Below are positions 9,987 to 18,991 of a stretch of 64,000 nucleotides of DNA, piece after piece. The DNA is taken from contig NC_073305.1 of assembly GCF_027595985.1 (NCBI RefSeq), forward strand, positions 178,143,949 through 178,207,948, given 5' to 3'. The DNA is from Sorex araneus. Its lineage: Eukaryota; Chordata; Mammalia; Eulipotyphla; Soricidae. Every line of letters begins with the position of its first letter. The first letter of the stretch is position 1. Made by a program: the position numbers and the translations under genes. The notes under the pieces were generated by a model. The model did not search any database, was not told the origin of the DNA, and worked only from the letters and a program-made list of their open reading frames with translations.

Positions 9987-10053
9987 ATTTAGCACAGAGC
10001 TGAAGTAAGATACAATGGGCAAACCCCCCCCACAAATTTTTTTTTCCCTTGAG

Positions 10054-10207
10054 GGCTGGAGAGATAGTACAGTGGGTGAGGGGCTTGCCTTGCATGTGAC
10101 TGACCCATGTTCGGTCCCCAGCCCCCTAACTGGTTCCCCAAACCCCACCAGGAATGATCCCTGAGCACAGAGCCAAGAGTAAGCCCTGAGCACTGCTGGT
10201 GTAGCCC
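10054..10207 (+). mobile_element. A-SINE, older
   Basis: 'gggctggagagatagtacagtgggtg' to 'gagcactgctggtgtagccc'. Confidence 0.85.
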
Positions 10208-10236
10208 ATGACTCCCTCTCCTCATTTCCCCCTATT

Positions 10237-10410
10237 TTCTTTATTTTTGGTTTGTGGGCCACATCTGGCTGTGTCCAGGGCTTACTCCCTGCTCTGTGGC
10301 GAGGGTCCACTCCTGGTAGGGCTCAGGGAACCCCATGCAGTAGTGGGGACCAAACCCTGGTCCACTGTGTCAAGACAAGTAGCTTATACCCTGTTTTATC
10401 TCTCTGGCCC
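10237..10410 (-). mobile_element. A-SINE, older
   Basis: 'gggccacatctggctgtgtccagg' to 'tatctctctggccc'. Confidence 0.8.
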
Positions 10411-10466
10411 TCTCAGAGTTTAGAGAATAGCACGTATGAAACATTTTGTTAAGAACTTCCCAGCAG

Positions 10467-10832
10467 AGGGGAGAAGGCAGATGAAATAGAGAAGGGATCA
10501 CTAAGAAAATGATGGCTGGAGGAACCAGTTGGGATGGGAGATGCATGCCGAAAGTAGATAATGGACCAAACATGATGACCTCTCATTGTCTGTGTTGCAA
10601 GCCATAATGCCCAAAAGTAGAGAGTATGGGGAATATTGTCTGCCATGGAGGCAGGGGGAGGGTGGGAAAGGGGGACGTATACCCGGGATATTGGTGGTGG
10701 GGAATGTGCACTGGTGGAGGGATGGGTGTTTGATCATTGTGAGACTGTAACCCAAACATGAAAGCTCGGTAACTTTTATTGAATCAATCTCACGGTGATT
10801 CAATAAAATTAAAAGAAAAGAAAAGAAAAGAA
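10467..10832 (+). mobile_element. L1 3-prime end, 5-prime truncated
   Basis: 366 bp ending in AATAAA and an (AAAAG)n tail, flanked by a 16-bp TSD with one mismatch (AAGAACTTCCCAGCAG at 10451-10466; 10833-10848). Homologous, in reverse, to 32205-32570, 47045-47335, 50185-50700 and 60373-60645. Assignment to L1 rests on tail, truncation and TSD; no reverse-transcriptase ORF is present. Confidence 0.85.
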
Positions 10833-10860
10833 AAGAATTTCCCAGCAGAAATTTAACTTT

Positions 10861-11021
10861 GGGGGCCAGAGCAACAGTATAGCAGCACACAGCCAACCTG
10901 TGTTTGATCTCTGGCATCCCATGTGGTTTCCTGAGCACTTCGGGGAATAGTTCCTGAGTGCACAGCCGGAGTAAACCCTGAGCATCACTGGGTATGCACC
11001 CCCCCAAAAAAAAAAAAAAAC
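10861..11021 (+). mobile_element. A-SINE with shortened head
   Basis: 'ggggccagagcaacagtatagcag' followed directly by 'cacacagccaacc', so about 20 bp of head are missing; body and A-tail present. Confidence 0.8.
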
Positions 11022-11055
11022 AACCAAAAGAGAAAAAGAGATTTTTTTCCCAACA

Positions 11056-11193
11056 GGGACTAGAGAGATAGTCCAAGGTTGAGGTTCTTGCTTTGCACGG
11101 ATGACCCCAGATTCATCTTCCCACCCCCACCCTGGAATGACTCCTGAGCACAGAGCCATGAGTAGCCCCTAAGCACAAAAGGTGTGGCTCAAC
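11056..11193 (+). mobile_element. Old A-SINE
   Basis: 'gggactagagagatagtcc', 'gactcctgagcacagagcc', 'aaaaggtgtggctc'. Confidence 0.75.
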
Positions 11194-11539
11194 TCTCCCC
11201 CACCCCCCAGCCCCTAAGAGAATTTCCCAATCTCACAGACCAGGAACAGGGAGTATTTGTTCTACAGACTGATACATTCTCTTCTGTGCTGATTTTAATC
11301 TTGCCCGAGCAGGCCAGCTCAGCTCTGCACGAAGGGCTGGGGAGATGACCAGTTTCACGAAACTCCCCGGAACACAGAGAAAATGTTTCCTTTCAGCCGG
11401 AAGCTGCACCTGAGTGTTCCCAGGGGGCCAGCCCAGCCTGCTGGGGGTATCCTGAGTGCTGGGGAGCCCACCCCCCACCATATGCATGCAGGGCATGAAC
11501 TGTCTTTGGGTGGGGTGGAGACGGTGGGTCACGGCCAGC
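11194..11539. other. Unique intergenic sequence
   Basis: No repeat or exon recognised. Confidence 0.5.
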
Positions 11540-11680
11540 TGTCTCCCACCTTACTTCCAGGTCTGCACTTAGGAATCACTCCTTGAGGGTCCTTGGGGGA
11601 CCATATGGGGTCCTGGAGGTCAAACGGGGACAGACCAAGTGCGAGGAAAACTCCCAAATGGGTTGACTCTCTCTCTAGCA
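11540..11680 (-). mobile_element. Old A-SINE, partial
   Basis: 'tctgcacttaggaatcactcc', 'gggggaccatatggggtcctgg', degraded head 'gactctctctctagc'. Confidence 0.65.
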
Positions 11681-11715
11681 AGATACTGTTTTTATTTTTA
11701 AATTCTTTGCTAATG

Positions 11716-11876
11716 GGGAAGGGTGGGGGGTGGGGGTGGGCAGGGCTTACTCCTGGCTCTGTGCTCAGGGGAGGGGGGCCGTCACTCCTGGCCAGCTAAG
11801 GGGATCTTACAGGGAGCTGGGGATGGATCCAAGGTCAGCTGCATGAAAGGCTGTATGCACTATTGCCCCAGCCCCA
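11716..11876 (-). mobile_element. Old A-SINE
   Basis: 'cagggcttactcctggctctg', 'gagctggggatggatcc', 'actattgccccagcccc'. Confidence 0.75.
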
Positions 11877-11879
11877 ATA

Positions 11880-12394
11880 TACTGTGTTTTTTTTTTTTAA
11901 ATAGATAAATGCCAAAGAACACGATCTTCAAGTACTCCTTCACATATAAACAATTCAGAAAAATCATTGTTTTTTCTGAGAATAATCTATGGCTCCCAGC
12001 ACACCATGACAATTAGGCCCAGCATATCCTGCTGAAACGCGCCTGGGATTAAGTCCTTACTAAATAGTGCCGGACTACGGGCAAGGGGACTAAACCTGCT
12101 GTCCAGTGTCAGTACCTGAAAGTCCCCTCGTTCATAATGGCCACTTCAGAGACTTGGGGAAGACCAGGCCCTGAATTGCCAGTTAAAACCGGCCCAATTT
12201 GGGGCGGGGCTCAGAGGGCTGCAGCCCCTGCTGCGCGCGCACAGCCCTGGCGGTATCCCCACCGCGTGGCCCTGAGCACTGCTGGGTGTGATCCCCCCAC
12301 AACAAACCTACTGGGAGACAAAACAACAACGGGGAGAGTATCTTTTGACCCCATCAGTTTTGGCCCATGGGCCCCCAAACCAGCATCATTCTGG
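11880..12394. other. Upstream flank of the CpG island
   Basis: Mostly unique; only the 3-prime scrap of an A-SINE ('ccctgagcactgctgggtgtg', about 12270-12308) is recognisable. Confidence 0.5.
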
Positions 12395-12566
12395 TCGGGG
12401 TGTGTGTCGGGAGGTGGGGGTGCGGGGACACCCGCCGATGCTCAGGAGTTACTCCTGGCTCTGCGCTCAGGAATCACTCCCCGCGGTGCACGGGGGACCA
12501 TAAGGGATGCCGGGGGGATCAACCCAGGTCGGGTACATGCAAGGCAAACACCCTCCCGTCTGAACT
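12395..12566 (-). mobile_element. A-SINE
   Basis: 'gatgctcaggagttactcctggc' to 'gtacatgcaaggcaaacacc'. It is the last SINE before the promoter; a T/A homopolymer pair follows at 12578-12610. Confidence 0.85.
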
Positions 12567-12888
12567 TGTTAGTTTGTTTTTTTTAAAAAAAAAAAAAAAA
12601 ACAAAAAAAACTCCAATGTTTATGTCCCGCTGCTAGGTTCTGCTGAAAGAGCGGTGGAGAGGAGGAGGCGGCGGGCGCCGTCGGCGGGGCTGAGATCAGG
12701 GTAGCAGAGCCGCGGCGCGCTCCGCATCCCTCATCCCGCGCCCGCATCAGGCAGCCCCGGCGCGTTGCCAGTCACAGCCGCACTTCCCCGAAGTCCCCCG
12801 GGGGGACGCTGACATCACCGGCTCGGCTGGGCCCACCTCCTCGGCGGTGGCCTGACTGTGACCACCTCTCGGTGGCCCCCGCCGGAGC

Positions 12889-12910
12889 CACGTGAGGTGC
12901 CCTAATATGG
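12889..12910. promoter_or_regulatory. E-box next to a consensus CArG box
   Basis: CACGTG (12889-12894) and, six bases on, CCTAATATGG (12901-12910), a perfect CC(A/T)6GG serum response factor site. It lies about 0.7 kb upstream of the AKAP12 ATG. SRF dependence of the AKAP12 alpha promoter has been reported for human/rodent genes (from memory); binding here is inference. Confidence 0.6.
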
Positions 12911-13230
12911 CCAGAGCCCGCGGGAAGCCGGGGCGGGGAGCGGCCGCCGTCGGGAAGGACCGCGCGTAGGGGGCGCTTCGGGCGCCGCGGGCAAGTCGGC
13001 GGCTCTGCACCAGCTCCCGCCTTCGGGGGATCCATCAGGAAATTAAGTCCAGCCCCCCGCAGGCTCTCTGCCCTCTCTCTCGGCCACCTCTCACCACCCT
13101 CACCTCTGGCCACCCGGGTACGGTTCCCCCCACCAACCCCAACACACACCGTGGGCGCGGCTGTCCGGTTCCCCGCCGGGGACGCGCCCAAGGTGGGGGG
13201 CGCGGAGGTCCCGGCACTGGGGGCGCGGGC

Positions 13231-13315
13231 GTGCATGTGTGTGCGTGTATGTGTGCATGCATGTGTGTGTGTATGTATGTGTGTGTGTGTGTGTGTGCGC
13301 GCGCGCGCGCCCGCG
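13231..13315. repeat. GT repeat passing into GC repeat
   Basis: Alternating purine-pyrimidine: interrupted GT/ATGT units, a GT run (about 13280-13297) and then CGCGCGCGCGCGC. Such a tract favours left-handed Z-DNA and sits about 0.3 kb upstream of the start codon. Confidence 0.9.
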
Positions 13316-13469
13316 TACGGGGCGGGGTGGGTGGGGGTGGGGGATGCTGCTGCAAGGCGTGTCCCGGGCTGCGCTCATGTGATGAAGCGAGGGAAAAGCA
13401 GGGGGAGGAGGAGGAGGAGGAGGACGCAAGAGGTGGCGATTTTTTTTTCTTCCCTTCTTTTCTTTTAAG

Positions 13470-13627
13470 GAGTTTGCAGCGGGAGCGTCTCCCTCATTCG
13501 CAGTCGCCGCGCGTCCGGAGCGCACGGTGGACACGGCCCGGCGTTTCGGGAGCTCGCGGACGCCCGTCTGTCCGTCTCGTCGCGCGTCCCCGGCATTTCG
13601 GGGGAACCCCGAGCGCCAAGCCGAGCC
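13470..13627 (+). other. AKAP12: Inferred AKAP12 5-prime UTR
   Basis: GC-rich leader between a pyrimidine tract (13441-13466) and the ATG. It has no upstream ATG, so scanning would first reach 13628. The exact transcription start is unknown. Confidence 0.5.
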
Positions 13628-13783
13628 ATGGGAGCCGGGAGCTCCACGGAGCAGCGCAGCCCGGAGGCACCGGAGGCTGCGGGCAGCGCCGAGCCGGCCG
13701 AGCCCCAGGCGATCAGCGGCGACCCGGCGGCCGAGGCGACCCCGGGACAGCCGGCCCTGGACCCCGCCGAGCCGGCCACCAAG
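13628..13783 (+). CDS. AKAP12: AKAP12 (gravin/SSeCKS) alpha isoform, first coding exon
   Basis: AKAP12 is a large scaffold that anchors protein kinase A, protein kinase C and other signalling proteins at the plasma membrane and cortical actin. This exon encodes only the first 52 residues. It opens MGAGSSTEQRSPE, as I recall for human AKAP12 alpha, and ends in PATK, where the human exon also ends (54 residues, from memory). Met1-Gly2 with Ser6 fits the N-myristoylation consensus (MGxxxS/T) expected of the alpha isoform. The rest is rich in Ala, Pro and Glu, is low-complexity and aligns only loosely with human. The start has a good Kozak context (G at -3, G at +4). The exon ends in phase 0 at AAG/GTAGGG; reading on past 13783 enters intron. 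The PKC-binding, calmodulin-binding and PKA-RII-anchoring parts are encoded in later exons outside this window. Identity is confident, from the N-terminus, exon phase and CpG island together. Confidence 0.93.
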
Positions 13784-13789
13784 GTAGGG
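13784..13789 (+). other. AKAP12: Splice donor of AKAP12 exon 1
   Basis: GTAGGG directly after AAG matches the MAG/GTRAGT donor consensus at +1 to +3 and +5, and the exon ends on a codon boundary. No partner acceptor with AKAP12 exon 2 coding follows in the remaining 50 kb. Confidence 0.85.
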
Positions 13790-14540
13790 GCGCGTCGAGC
13801 CACCTGCCCGGGAGTGGCGGGCGCGGGGAGGCGGGGAGGCTGCGCTGAATGGCCGGCCGCGAGCGCGACCCAGCTGGCCTCCCGGCAGAAGTCAGCGCCC
13901 GGAGAAGCCCTTTCCGGGCTGGGGAGGGTCGTCCTGGAGTGGCCGGGGGCAGCTTTGTCCCCAGCTGGCATCTTTGTCCCGGGACTCCCGGGGGCGGAGT
14001 GTGTGTGTGGGGGGGGGATGCTGGCCGCGCGCTCCGCAGCCCTCGCACCCGCCCCTTGCCGGGACGGACTGGCTGCTTTCTCGGGGCGACCGGCCCGCCA
14101 ACCGGCCGGGCGTCGGGAGCCCCTTCTGGCTCAGATGCAGAGTCCGCTGGGAGGTCGAGACCCCCGCTTGCAGCCAGGCGAGGCGCCCCCGCACCGCTCG
14201 ACCCCGAGCGCCCCGCGCTGCCGGCTGCAGCCCGCCGCTGCCGCCGCCTTTGGTACCCAGCCCCGCTGCGGCAGCTTGGGCGGAGGCCGCCTTCCGGATG
14301 CAGAGAAAGGGTAGGGGTGTAGCCCGCTCCGAGCGCGAGACAACCTGGGCGGATGCGCCGGTGCCAGAAGGAACGGCAGGGCTGGAACACCACGCTGCGC
14401 CCTCCTGTTCCCCCTCAGCGGCGTTGGCTTGGCCAGGGTCCGGGACTGGGCTGGCGAAACCCGGGCCAGTAGTTAGTTCTGCAAGGACGCGACCAGAGGC
14501 TCCCGCCCCACATGCCCTGATGCTCCTTTAGCGACGCAGT

Positions 14541-15154
14541 CCGCTGCCGCCTAGGAATGATGTGTTTTATAGCCTCCAGTCTTCAAGGCGGAAATACTCA
14601 TTCCTGGCCCTCTCCAGCCGCCGCGGCGGACCTGTTCTGACTGTTAGGGAGTATCTAGATCCCCGCCGCCCCCAACACGTGCTCAAGCAGCGAGGTGGCA
14701 TCACCAAAATCCTTTTGTAGTATCTCAGTAGGAAGATGGAAATAACCATACTTACTACTCGGGGTGGGGGCGGGAGGCAAAACAAAAAAAAACACAACGT
14801 TGGCGGCTCAAAGAGTTCTCAATTAGGGGACTTATCTCAGGCGGTATAAATGTTTACCATGTGAGAAGAAAATCAATCGCAGTGTTGGTACATTTGACAG
14901 AATTCCGACTTCTCCGCTTGGACCTGTTAGCTGAGATCTGGTGTGGGCGGAGACTGCTCTGGGTAGCCAGACCACCGTCTGCTGAATTTCTTGTAAAACC
15001 TCTTGGCCAGGCAAACGCTTGCAAAACCCAGAACTGTAGTGCCCAGCAAGTGTTAGGCGTTGGACCTAAAATATGTAGTGCCTTTTGGAGGTATAACTCA
15101 CATATAAAATTAATTTGGGGGCCACTCCTAGAGATGGTGCAAAATTCACATGCT
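14541..15154. other. Start of intron 1, SINE-free
   Basis: CpG density falls after about 14540. About 600 bp without recognised repeats. Confidence 0.6.
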
Positions 15155-15321
15155 CTGGCTTTGCTTTGGGGCCACACCCAACGGTGCTCAGAGCTTACTC
15201 CTGGCTCTGTGCTCAGGAATTGGTCCGGACAGTGCTTGGGGGACCAAGTGGGGGGATTAGGAATCAGATCCAGGTGGGCCACATGCAAAAAGCCCTACCT
15301 GTTATACTATGGCTCTTGCTC
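15155..15321 (-). mobile_element. A-SINE, older
   Basis: 'gggccacacccaacggtgctcagagc' to 'atactatggctcttgctcc'. Confidence 0.8.
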
Positions 15322-15407
15322 CGGGAAAGTCATTTTAAGTTCTAATCGCTAAGTGCTTGCAATCTGGGTGCATTTTCCTTGTTTTCCTTTTTACCAAACC
15401 TTTAGGT

Positions 15408-15598
15408 GTTTTTTTAATTTGGTTTTGGTTGGGGCTCACACCTGGTGGTACTCCCTGGCTACTCTCCAGGTCTTCTGAGGTGGGTGTGAGAAGGAAAATC
15501 ATGTAGAGGGGGGTACTGATGAGGGGGACCCCAAGGTTCTTGCATGAAAAGCATTAGGTCTGATGCGCAGTTCGTGCTGAACTGTGGCACTTGCTCCT
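15408..15598 (-). mobile_element. Old A-SINE, strongly diverged
   Basis: 'ggggctcacacctggtggtactcc' at the tail end and 'gttcttgcatgaaaagcatt' in the head area. Confidence 0.55.
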
Positions 15599-15644
15599 TT
15601 CCCAGTAAATTAGATGTGTTTGTTAAAAAAAAAAGTCTTTATTC

Positions 15645-15784
15645 TTAAGAGTATAGCGGGTAGAGTGTTTGCCTTACGTGCAGCTGACCAGGGATTTGAT
15701 CCCTGGCACCCCAAGTGGTCCCCCGAGCCTGCCAGGAGTGACCCCTGAGCATCACTGGGTGTGGCTCCCAAACAAACAAAACCC
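15645..15784 (+). mobile_element. A-SINE, head truncated
   Basis: 'gagtatagcgggtagagtgtttgcc', 'gggatttgatccctggcacccc', 'gagcatcactgggtgtggc'. Confidence 0.8.
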
Positions 15785-15798
15785 CAAAGTCTTCCCTT

Positions 15799-15890
15799 TT
15801 TGGGGTGGGCAAGATAGCTTAAAGGCCTGAGGGTGTGCTTTGCTGGGACAACTCCTGATTCTTCCAGGGTTTGTCCCCCCCAAAAAAAAA
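15799..15890 (+). mobile_element. Partial old SINE
   Basis: 'gggtgggcaagatagcttaaaggcc' and a short 3-prime part before an A-run. Confidence 0.5.
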
Positions 15891-15929
15891 ATCTCAAAGG
15901 AGAATAAATAAATAGAAAATATTCCTTCA

Positions 15930-16445
15930 TTCTTTCATCCTTCTTCCATAACCTTGCCTTCCTCCCTCCCTCCTAGACGCCGCCATCTTGAGATAGACAA
16001 TCTCCCTGTGAAAATGACTTTGGTAACATCCACAAGATCATGGAACTCTTTGGCAGGCTGCCCAGTTATCAATTTGGCGACAATCAATGTGCTTCCTCAT
16101 TTCCTTGGGAAATGGGAGGTCGTTTCCCCCCACCCCTGCTCCGATCAGCCAGCAGAATTGATCACTCAAGTTCGGGAGACCTTAGTCTTTTTTAGGGAAA
16201 AGGAGCCCCCTCGCCTAATTCAGGATGACTCAGCACGCAGTGCTCGACGTGTGAGTCATCTCCTCGGCCATTATGGGTTCCCACCATACCGGGGACCCTA
16301 CCCCGGTGGCTTAGAGATCAGCCTGGCTGCTGGCAAGTGTCCCATGGGCCGCCAAGGCTTGTGTTTCTCCCAGGGCGGTTATGTTGCTGGCATTCTCCAC
16401 GCGCAGGAGATGGGAAGAAGGGCAGAATCCCGGCTTCCCGGTCCC
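15930..16445. promoter_or_regulatory. Candidate intron 1 enhancer with YY1, NRF2/NF-E2 and AP-1 motifs
   Basis: A SINE-free block of about 500 bp some 2.2 kb past exon 1. It holds GCCGCCATCTTG (15979-15990, consensus YY1), TGACTCAGCA (16226-16235, an AP-1 core that also fits TGACnnnGC) and TGAGTCA (16252-16258, consensus AP-1) 26 bp apart, and a CArG-like CCATTATGGG near 16268. Function is inferred from motif clustering only. Confidence 0.45.
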
Positions 16446-16449
16446 TGAT

Positions 16450-16580
16450 TGATGTAAACCACACCCAGCAGTGCTCAGGACTGTCTGCTGGCGCTCAGCT
16501 CGGGCCCTGGGCAGCAGTGCCAAGGGAGTGGGTGGCACTGCTTTTGCACGTAGAGCACGGAGCTCCCGCCCATGACTTCC
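16450..16580 (-). mobile_element. Degraded A-SINE
   Basis: 'gtaaaccacacccagcagtgctcagg' marks the tail-body end; the head is barely readable. Confidence 0.55.
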
Positions 16581-16842
16581 TGATGGTCAGTGAAGGCGAC
16601 CAAGCTGGACGTTTCGGGAGCCCCCATTCCGTTTCATTGTTTCACGTTTGACCTTCTCCTTCTCCTCCTCCATCTCAGTGCCCTTGGCCTCCCTGCTCTT
16701 TATCGGGACCGACTCTTTGTCTAGAGAGGGAGTAAGACACACCAGTCTTGTTTGGTTATTCAAAAACAGACAAGTGAGGGAACCTGGAGATTCTATTTCT
16801 CTTAGACACACCAGCCTTGTGCACCTTGCAATTTGGAATTCC

Positions 16843-16845
<3 letters not shown>
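16581..16845. other. Unique intronic sequence
   Basis: No repeat recognised; 'agacacaccag' occurs twice (about 16735 and 16804). Confidence 0.5.

Positions 16846-16882
<37 letters not shown>
16846..16882. repeat. CT dinucleotide repeat
   Basis: About 18 uninterrupted CT units. Confidence 0.95.
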
Positions 16883-16885
<3 letters not shown>

Positions 16886-16929
16886 AGACACATTTGTGCA
16901 AGGTGAGGACCTTAAGTGAGATCACTTGA

Positions 16930-17007
16930 TTCATTCATCTGGAATGAGTTCATCTAGAATTCATCTGGACTTGCATCTAGAACCTCTAGGAATTCATTTA
17001 GAGGTTC
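16930..17007. repeat. Short degenerate TTCATCTRGA repeats and hairpin
   Basis: TTCATCTGGA, TTCATCTAGA and TTCATCTGGA follow one another, then a 9-bp perfect inverted repeat GAACCTCTA / TAGAGGTTC (16980-16988, 16999-17007). Confidence 0.7.
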
Positions 17008-17089
17008 TTTGACTGGGTCTGGAGTTCTACTTTTATCTTGGGAGAGTGGAGGCTTAAGCTAATACAGGCTTAAACTCTGCCCCTCGCTG

Positions 17090-17268
17090 GGTTTTTTGTT
17101 TTGTGTTTGCTTGGGGGGCACACCCAGCAGTGCGCAGGGCTTATTCCTGGCTCTGCACTCGGGGATCACTCCTGTTGGGCTTGGGGACCATCCAGGGTGC
17201 TGGGGACTGAGCCCGGGTGAGATGCGTGCAAGGCAAGTCCTTCCCCTGCTATACCGTCTCTCTCCCCT
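17090..17268 (-). mobile_element. A-SINE
   Basis: 'ggcacacccagcagtgcgcagggc' to 'taccgtctctctcccc'. Confidence 0.85.
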
Positions 17269-17272
17269 CTTG

Positions 17273-17760
17273 CTGTTAGATATTTTCCCATCTAAATGAG
17301 AGTGTTTATAGCATGTCCCCACCAGCCAGCCAGCAATACAGTTTCTTTTTTTTCCCCTCCTGCTAACATTAATCAGTGACTCAGCAAGCCAGTGCTCTCA
17401 CATTAAAGACTTGAGGCTAATTGAATTATCATCCTTCTCAGGCCTAATGGAAAGTTGAACAAAAGGTTCCTCTAGCCTAACATTTAGATGCTGGGAGACA
17501 GCAGAAGCCTGGTCTTATCTACCGCCTTCCTGCAAATTTGCAAATTGGTAGGAGTCTTAGCTTGCAATCCATGTTTTACAACCTTAATCTGTAAATTCTG
17601 GGGAGAAAACTTGTGAGTTATTTTTCAGGTTTCTGGTTGAGACTGGACTACCAGGGGCAGAAATGCTGGACTTCTTATACGTGAGTGGTAAATAAAGTCC
17701 TTTTATTGACAGTTTTATAGATGATCCCTCAATTGCCTTATTTATTTTTTTTAATAGAGC
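17273..17760. promoter_or_regulatory. Candidate intron 1 regulatory block with NRF2/NF-E2-type site
   Basis: About 490 bp without SINEs. It contains a second TGACTCAGCA (17377-17386), a GATA-type TTATCT near 17515 and homeodomain-like 'ctaattgaattatc'. Regulatory function is inference. Confidence 0.35.
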
Positions 17761-17783
17761 AAACTAGTTTTTATTAAAAGAAA

Positions 17784-17889
17784 TGTAGAGAAATGTGAGG
17801 AGAGAGAGAAAGGGAGAGAGAGAGGGAGGGAGGGAAGGAGGGAAGAAGGGAAGGAGAGTGGGAAGGAGGGAGGGAGGAAGGAAGGAGTT
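17784..17889. repeat. GA/GGGA/GGAA purine tract
   Basis: About 100 bp nearly all purine on the + strand. Confidence 0.9.
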
Positions 17890-17929
17890 CATTCAAGAAA
17901 GAACACAGGCTTTTTCATAGTGAAAAAAT

Positions 17930-18098
17930 AGCAACTGAGAGACAGTAGAGCAGGGAAGACCTTTGCCTTGCATGCAGCTGACCCGGGTTCGATTCCTGGC
18001 GTCCCATATGGTCCCCAGAGCACTGCCTGGAGTGATTTCTGAGTGCCCAGCCAGAAGTAACCCCTGAGCACCAATGGGTGTGGTCGCAAAACAAAACA
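17930..18098 (+). mobile_element. A-SINE
   Basis: B-box GGTTCGATTCC intact; body to 'tgggtgtggtcgcaaaac'. Confidence 0.88.
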
Positions 18099-18126
18099 GT
18101 TGCCTTTTCAAAAAAATGTGTCACTA

Positions 18127-18230
18127 GGGCGAGAGAGATAACTCAGTGGTCTGGAGCTGTGTTTTGTCATCAGGGTCCCTGGCACCACATGATTGTCCCG
18201 AGCATCAATGGGTATTGCCCCAAAACAAAC
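18127..18230 (+). mobile_element. Short old SINE
   Basis: 'gggcgagagagataactcagtgg' head and 'gagcatcaatgggtattgcccc' end with the middle deleted. Confidence 0.65.
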
Positions 18231-18660
18231 TAAAAAAATGTGCTCAGGTGGCAATATGGGTGGGGTGACAGGTGACACATTTCTCTGGTTCCCTGACAAA
18301 CCTTACTCGGTGAGGCTCACCTCCAGGCTGCTTCTGGATCCTCTGGTGCCTCTATTTTTCTGATTTTTTTTTTTCAACCAGAAGACCAGGAATGCGCAGC
18401 TGGAACTTGGTTGACACCAGTGCGTGCCCCTGGCAGATTCACAGCGGGTCGATCCCAGGCCGGGCCCCTCCGCCTGGTTCTGTCTGCGTAGGGGGACTGC
18501 AGAGTCCCCGAACAGCGCGAGGAACTGCGTTAGAAGCAGCGCTGTGCGGCGGGTGGGAGGGTGTGGGTCTCCAGCCCCGGGTGCTCTGCTTGCTTTCCGC
18601 TGCCCTCCCTTCCCGGGGGCGAGTGGACAAGGTCGTGACTCCACTGGCTTCGAGCCCCAG
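18231..18660. other. Unique intronic sequence, GC-rich in part
   Basis: 18430-18660 is GC-rich but shows no exon-like reading frame that I recognise. Confidence 0.5.
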
Positions 18661-18821
18661 CTTTGTTTGGGGGCCACACCTGGTGTGGTCAGAGATTGCG
18701 CCTGCACTCAGGGATCACTCCTCGCTGGACCTGGAGGGAACATACGGGGGTGCCGGGGGTCAAACCCGGTTCATTGCCGGCCAGGCAAGTGCCCAATGCG
18801 CTGTCCTATCTCTCCGAGCCC
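18661..18821 (-). mobile_element. A-SINE, older
   Basis: 'gggggccacacctggtgtggtcag' to 'tatctctccgagccc'. Confidence 0.82.
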
Positions 18822-18991
18822 TCGAGCACTGACAGGCTGGAACTGGCAGAGATGAGAGAGTGTCCGTTCTCAAGCGGTTCCTCTGCGTGTGTCTGTGCAT
18901 CTTCTCCCCACCCCCCCCCCGCCCCCCCGCCCCCCCGGCTTGGAAGAGATGCTACTTTCTGATGAGAACAGTGCTGGAACAGTACTGGAGC

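Larger units (their letters stand above)
12650..14540. promoter_or_regulatory. AKAP12: CpG island, AKAP12 alpha promoter region
   Basis: CpG dinucleotides are dense throughout (for example around 12655-13010 and 13480-14320) and the block has no SINE, in contrast with both flanks. It surrounds the AKAP12 first coding exon. There is no strong TATA box; a weak TTTTAA lies at 13463-13468. The transcription start is not determined; a TATA-less start within about 13480-13560 is my guess. The far upstream flank holds a CRE-like TGACATCA (12810-12817). Confidence 0.85.

Noticed and set aside
1-12600. Last exons of an upstream gene such as MTHFD1L (the human neighbour as I recall)
   Set aside because: No exon-like coding segment recognised; all longer ORFs lie in SINEs or simple repeats.
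13784-14314. Continuation of the AKAP12 frame past the donor
   Set aside because: Matches nothing in AKAP12 as I know it; the GT donor and exon phase agree with the human exon end.
12747-14531. Many overlapping long ORFs in the CpG island
   Set aside because: High GC depletes stop codons; only the 13628 frame matches a known protein, and only up to the splice donor at 13783.
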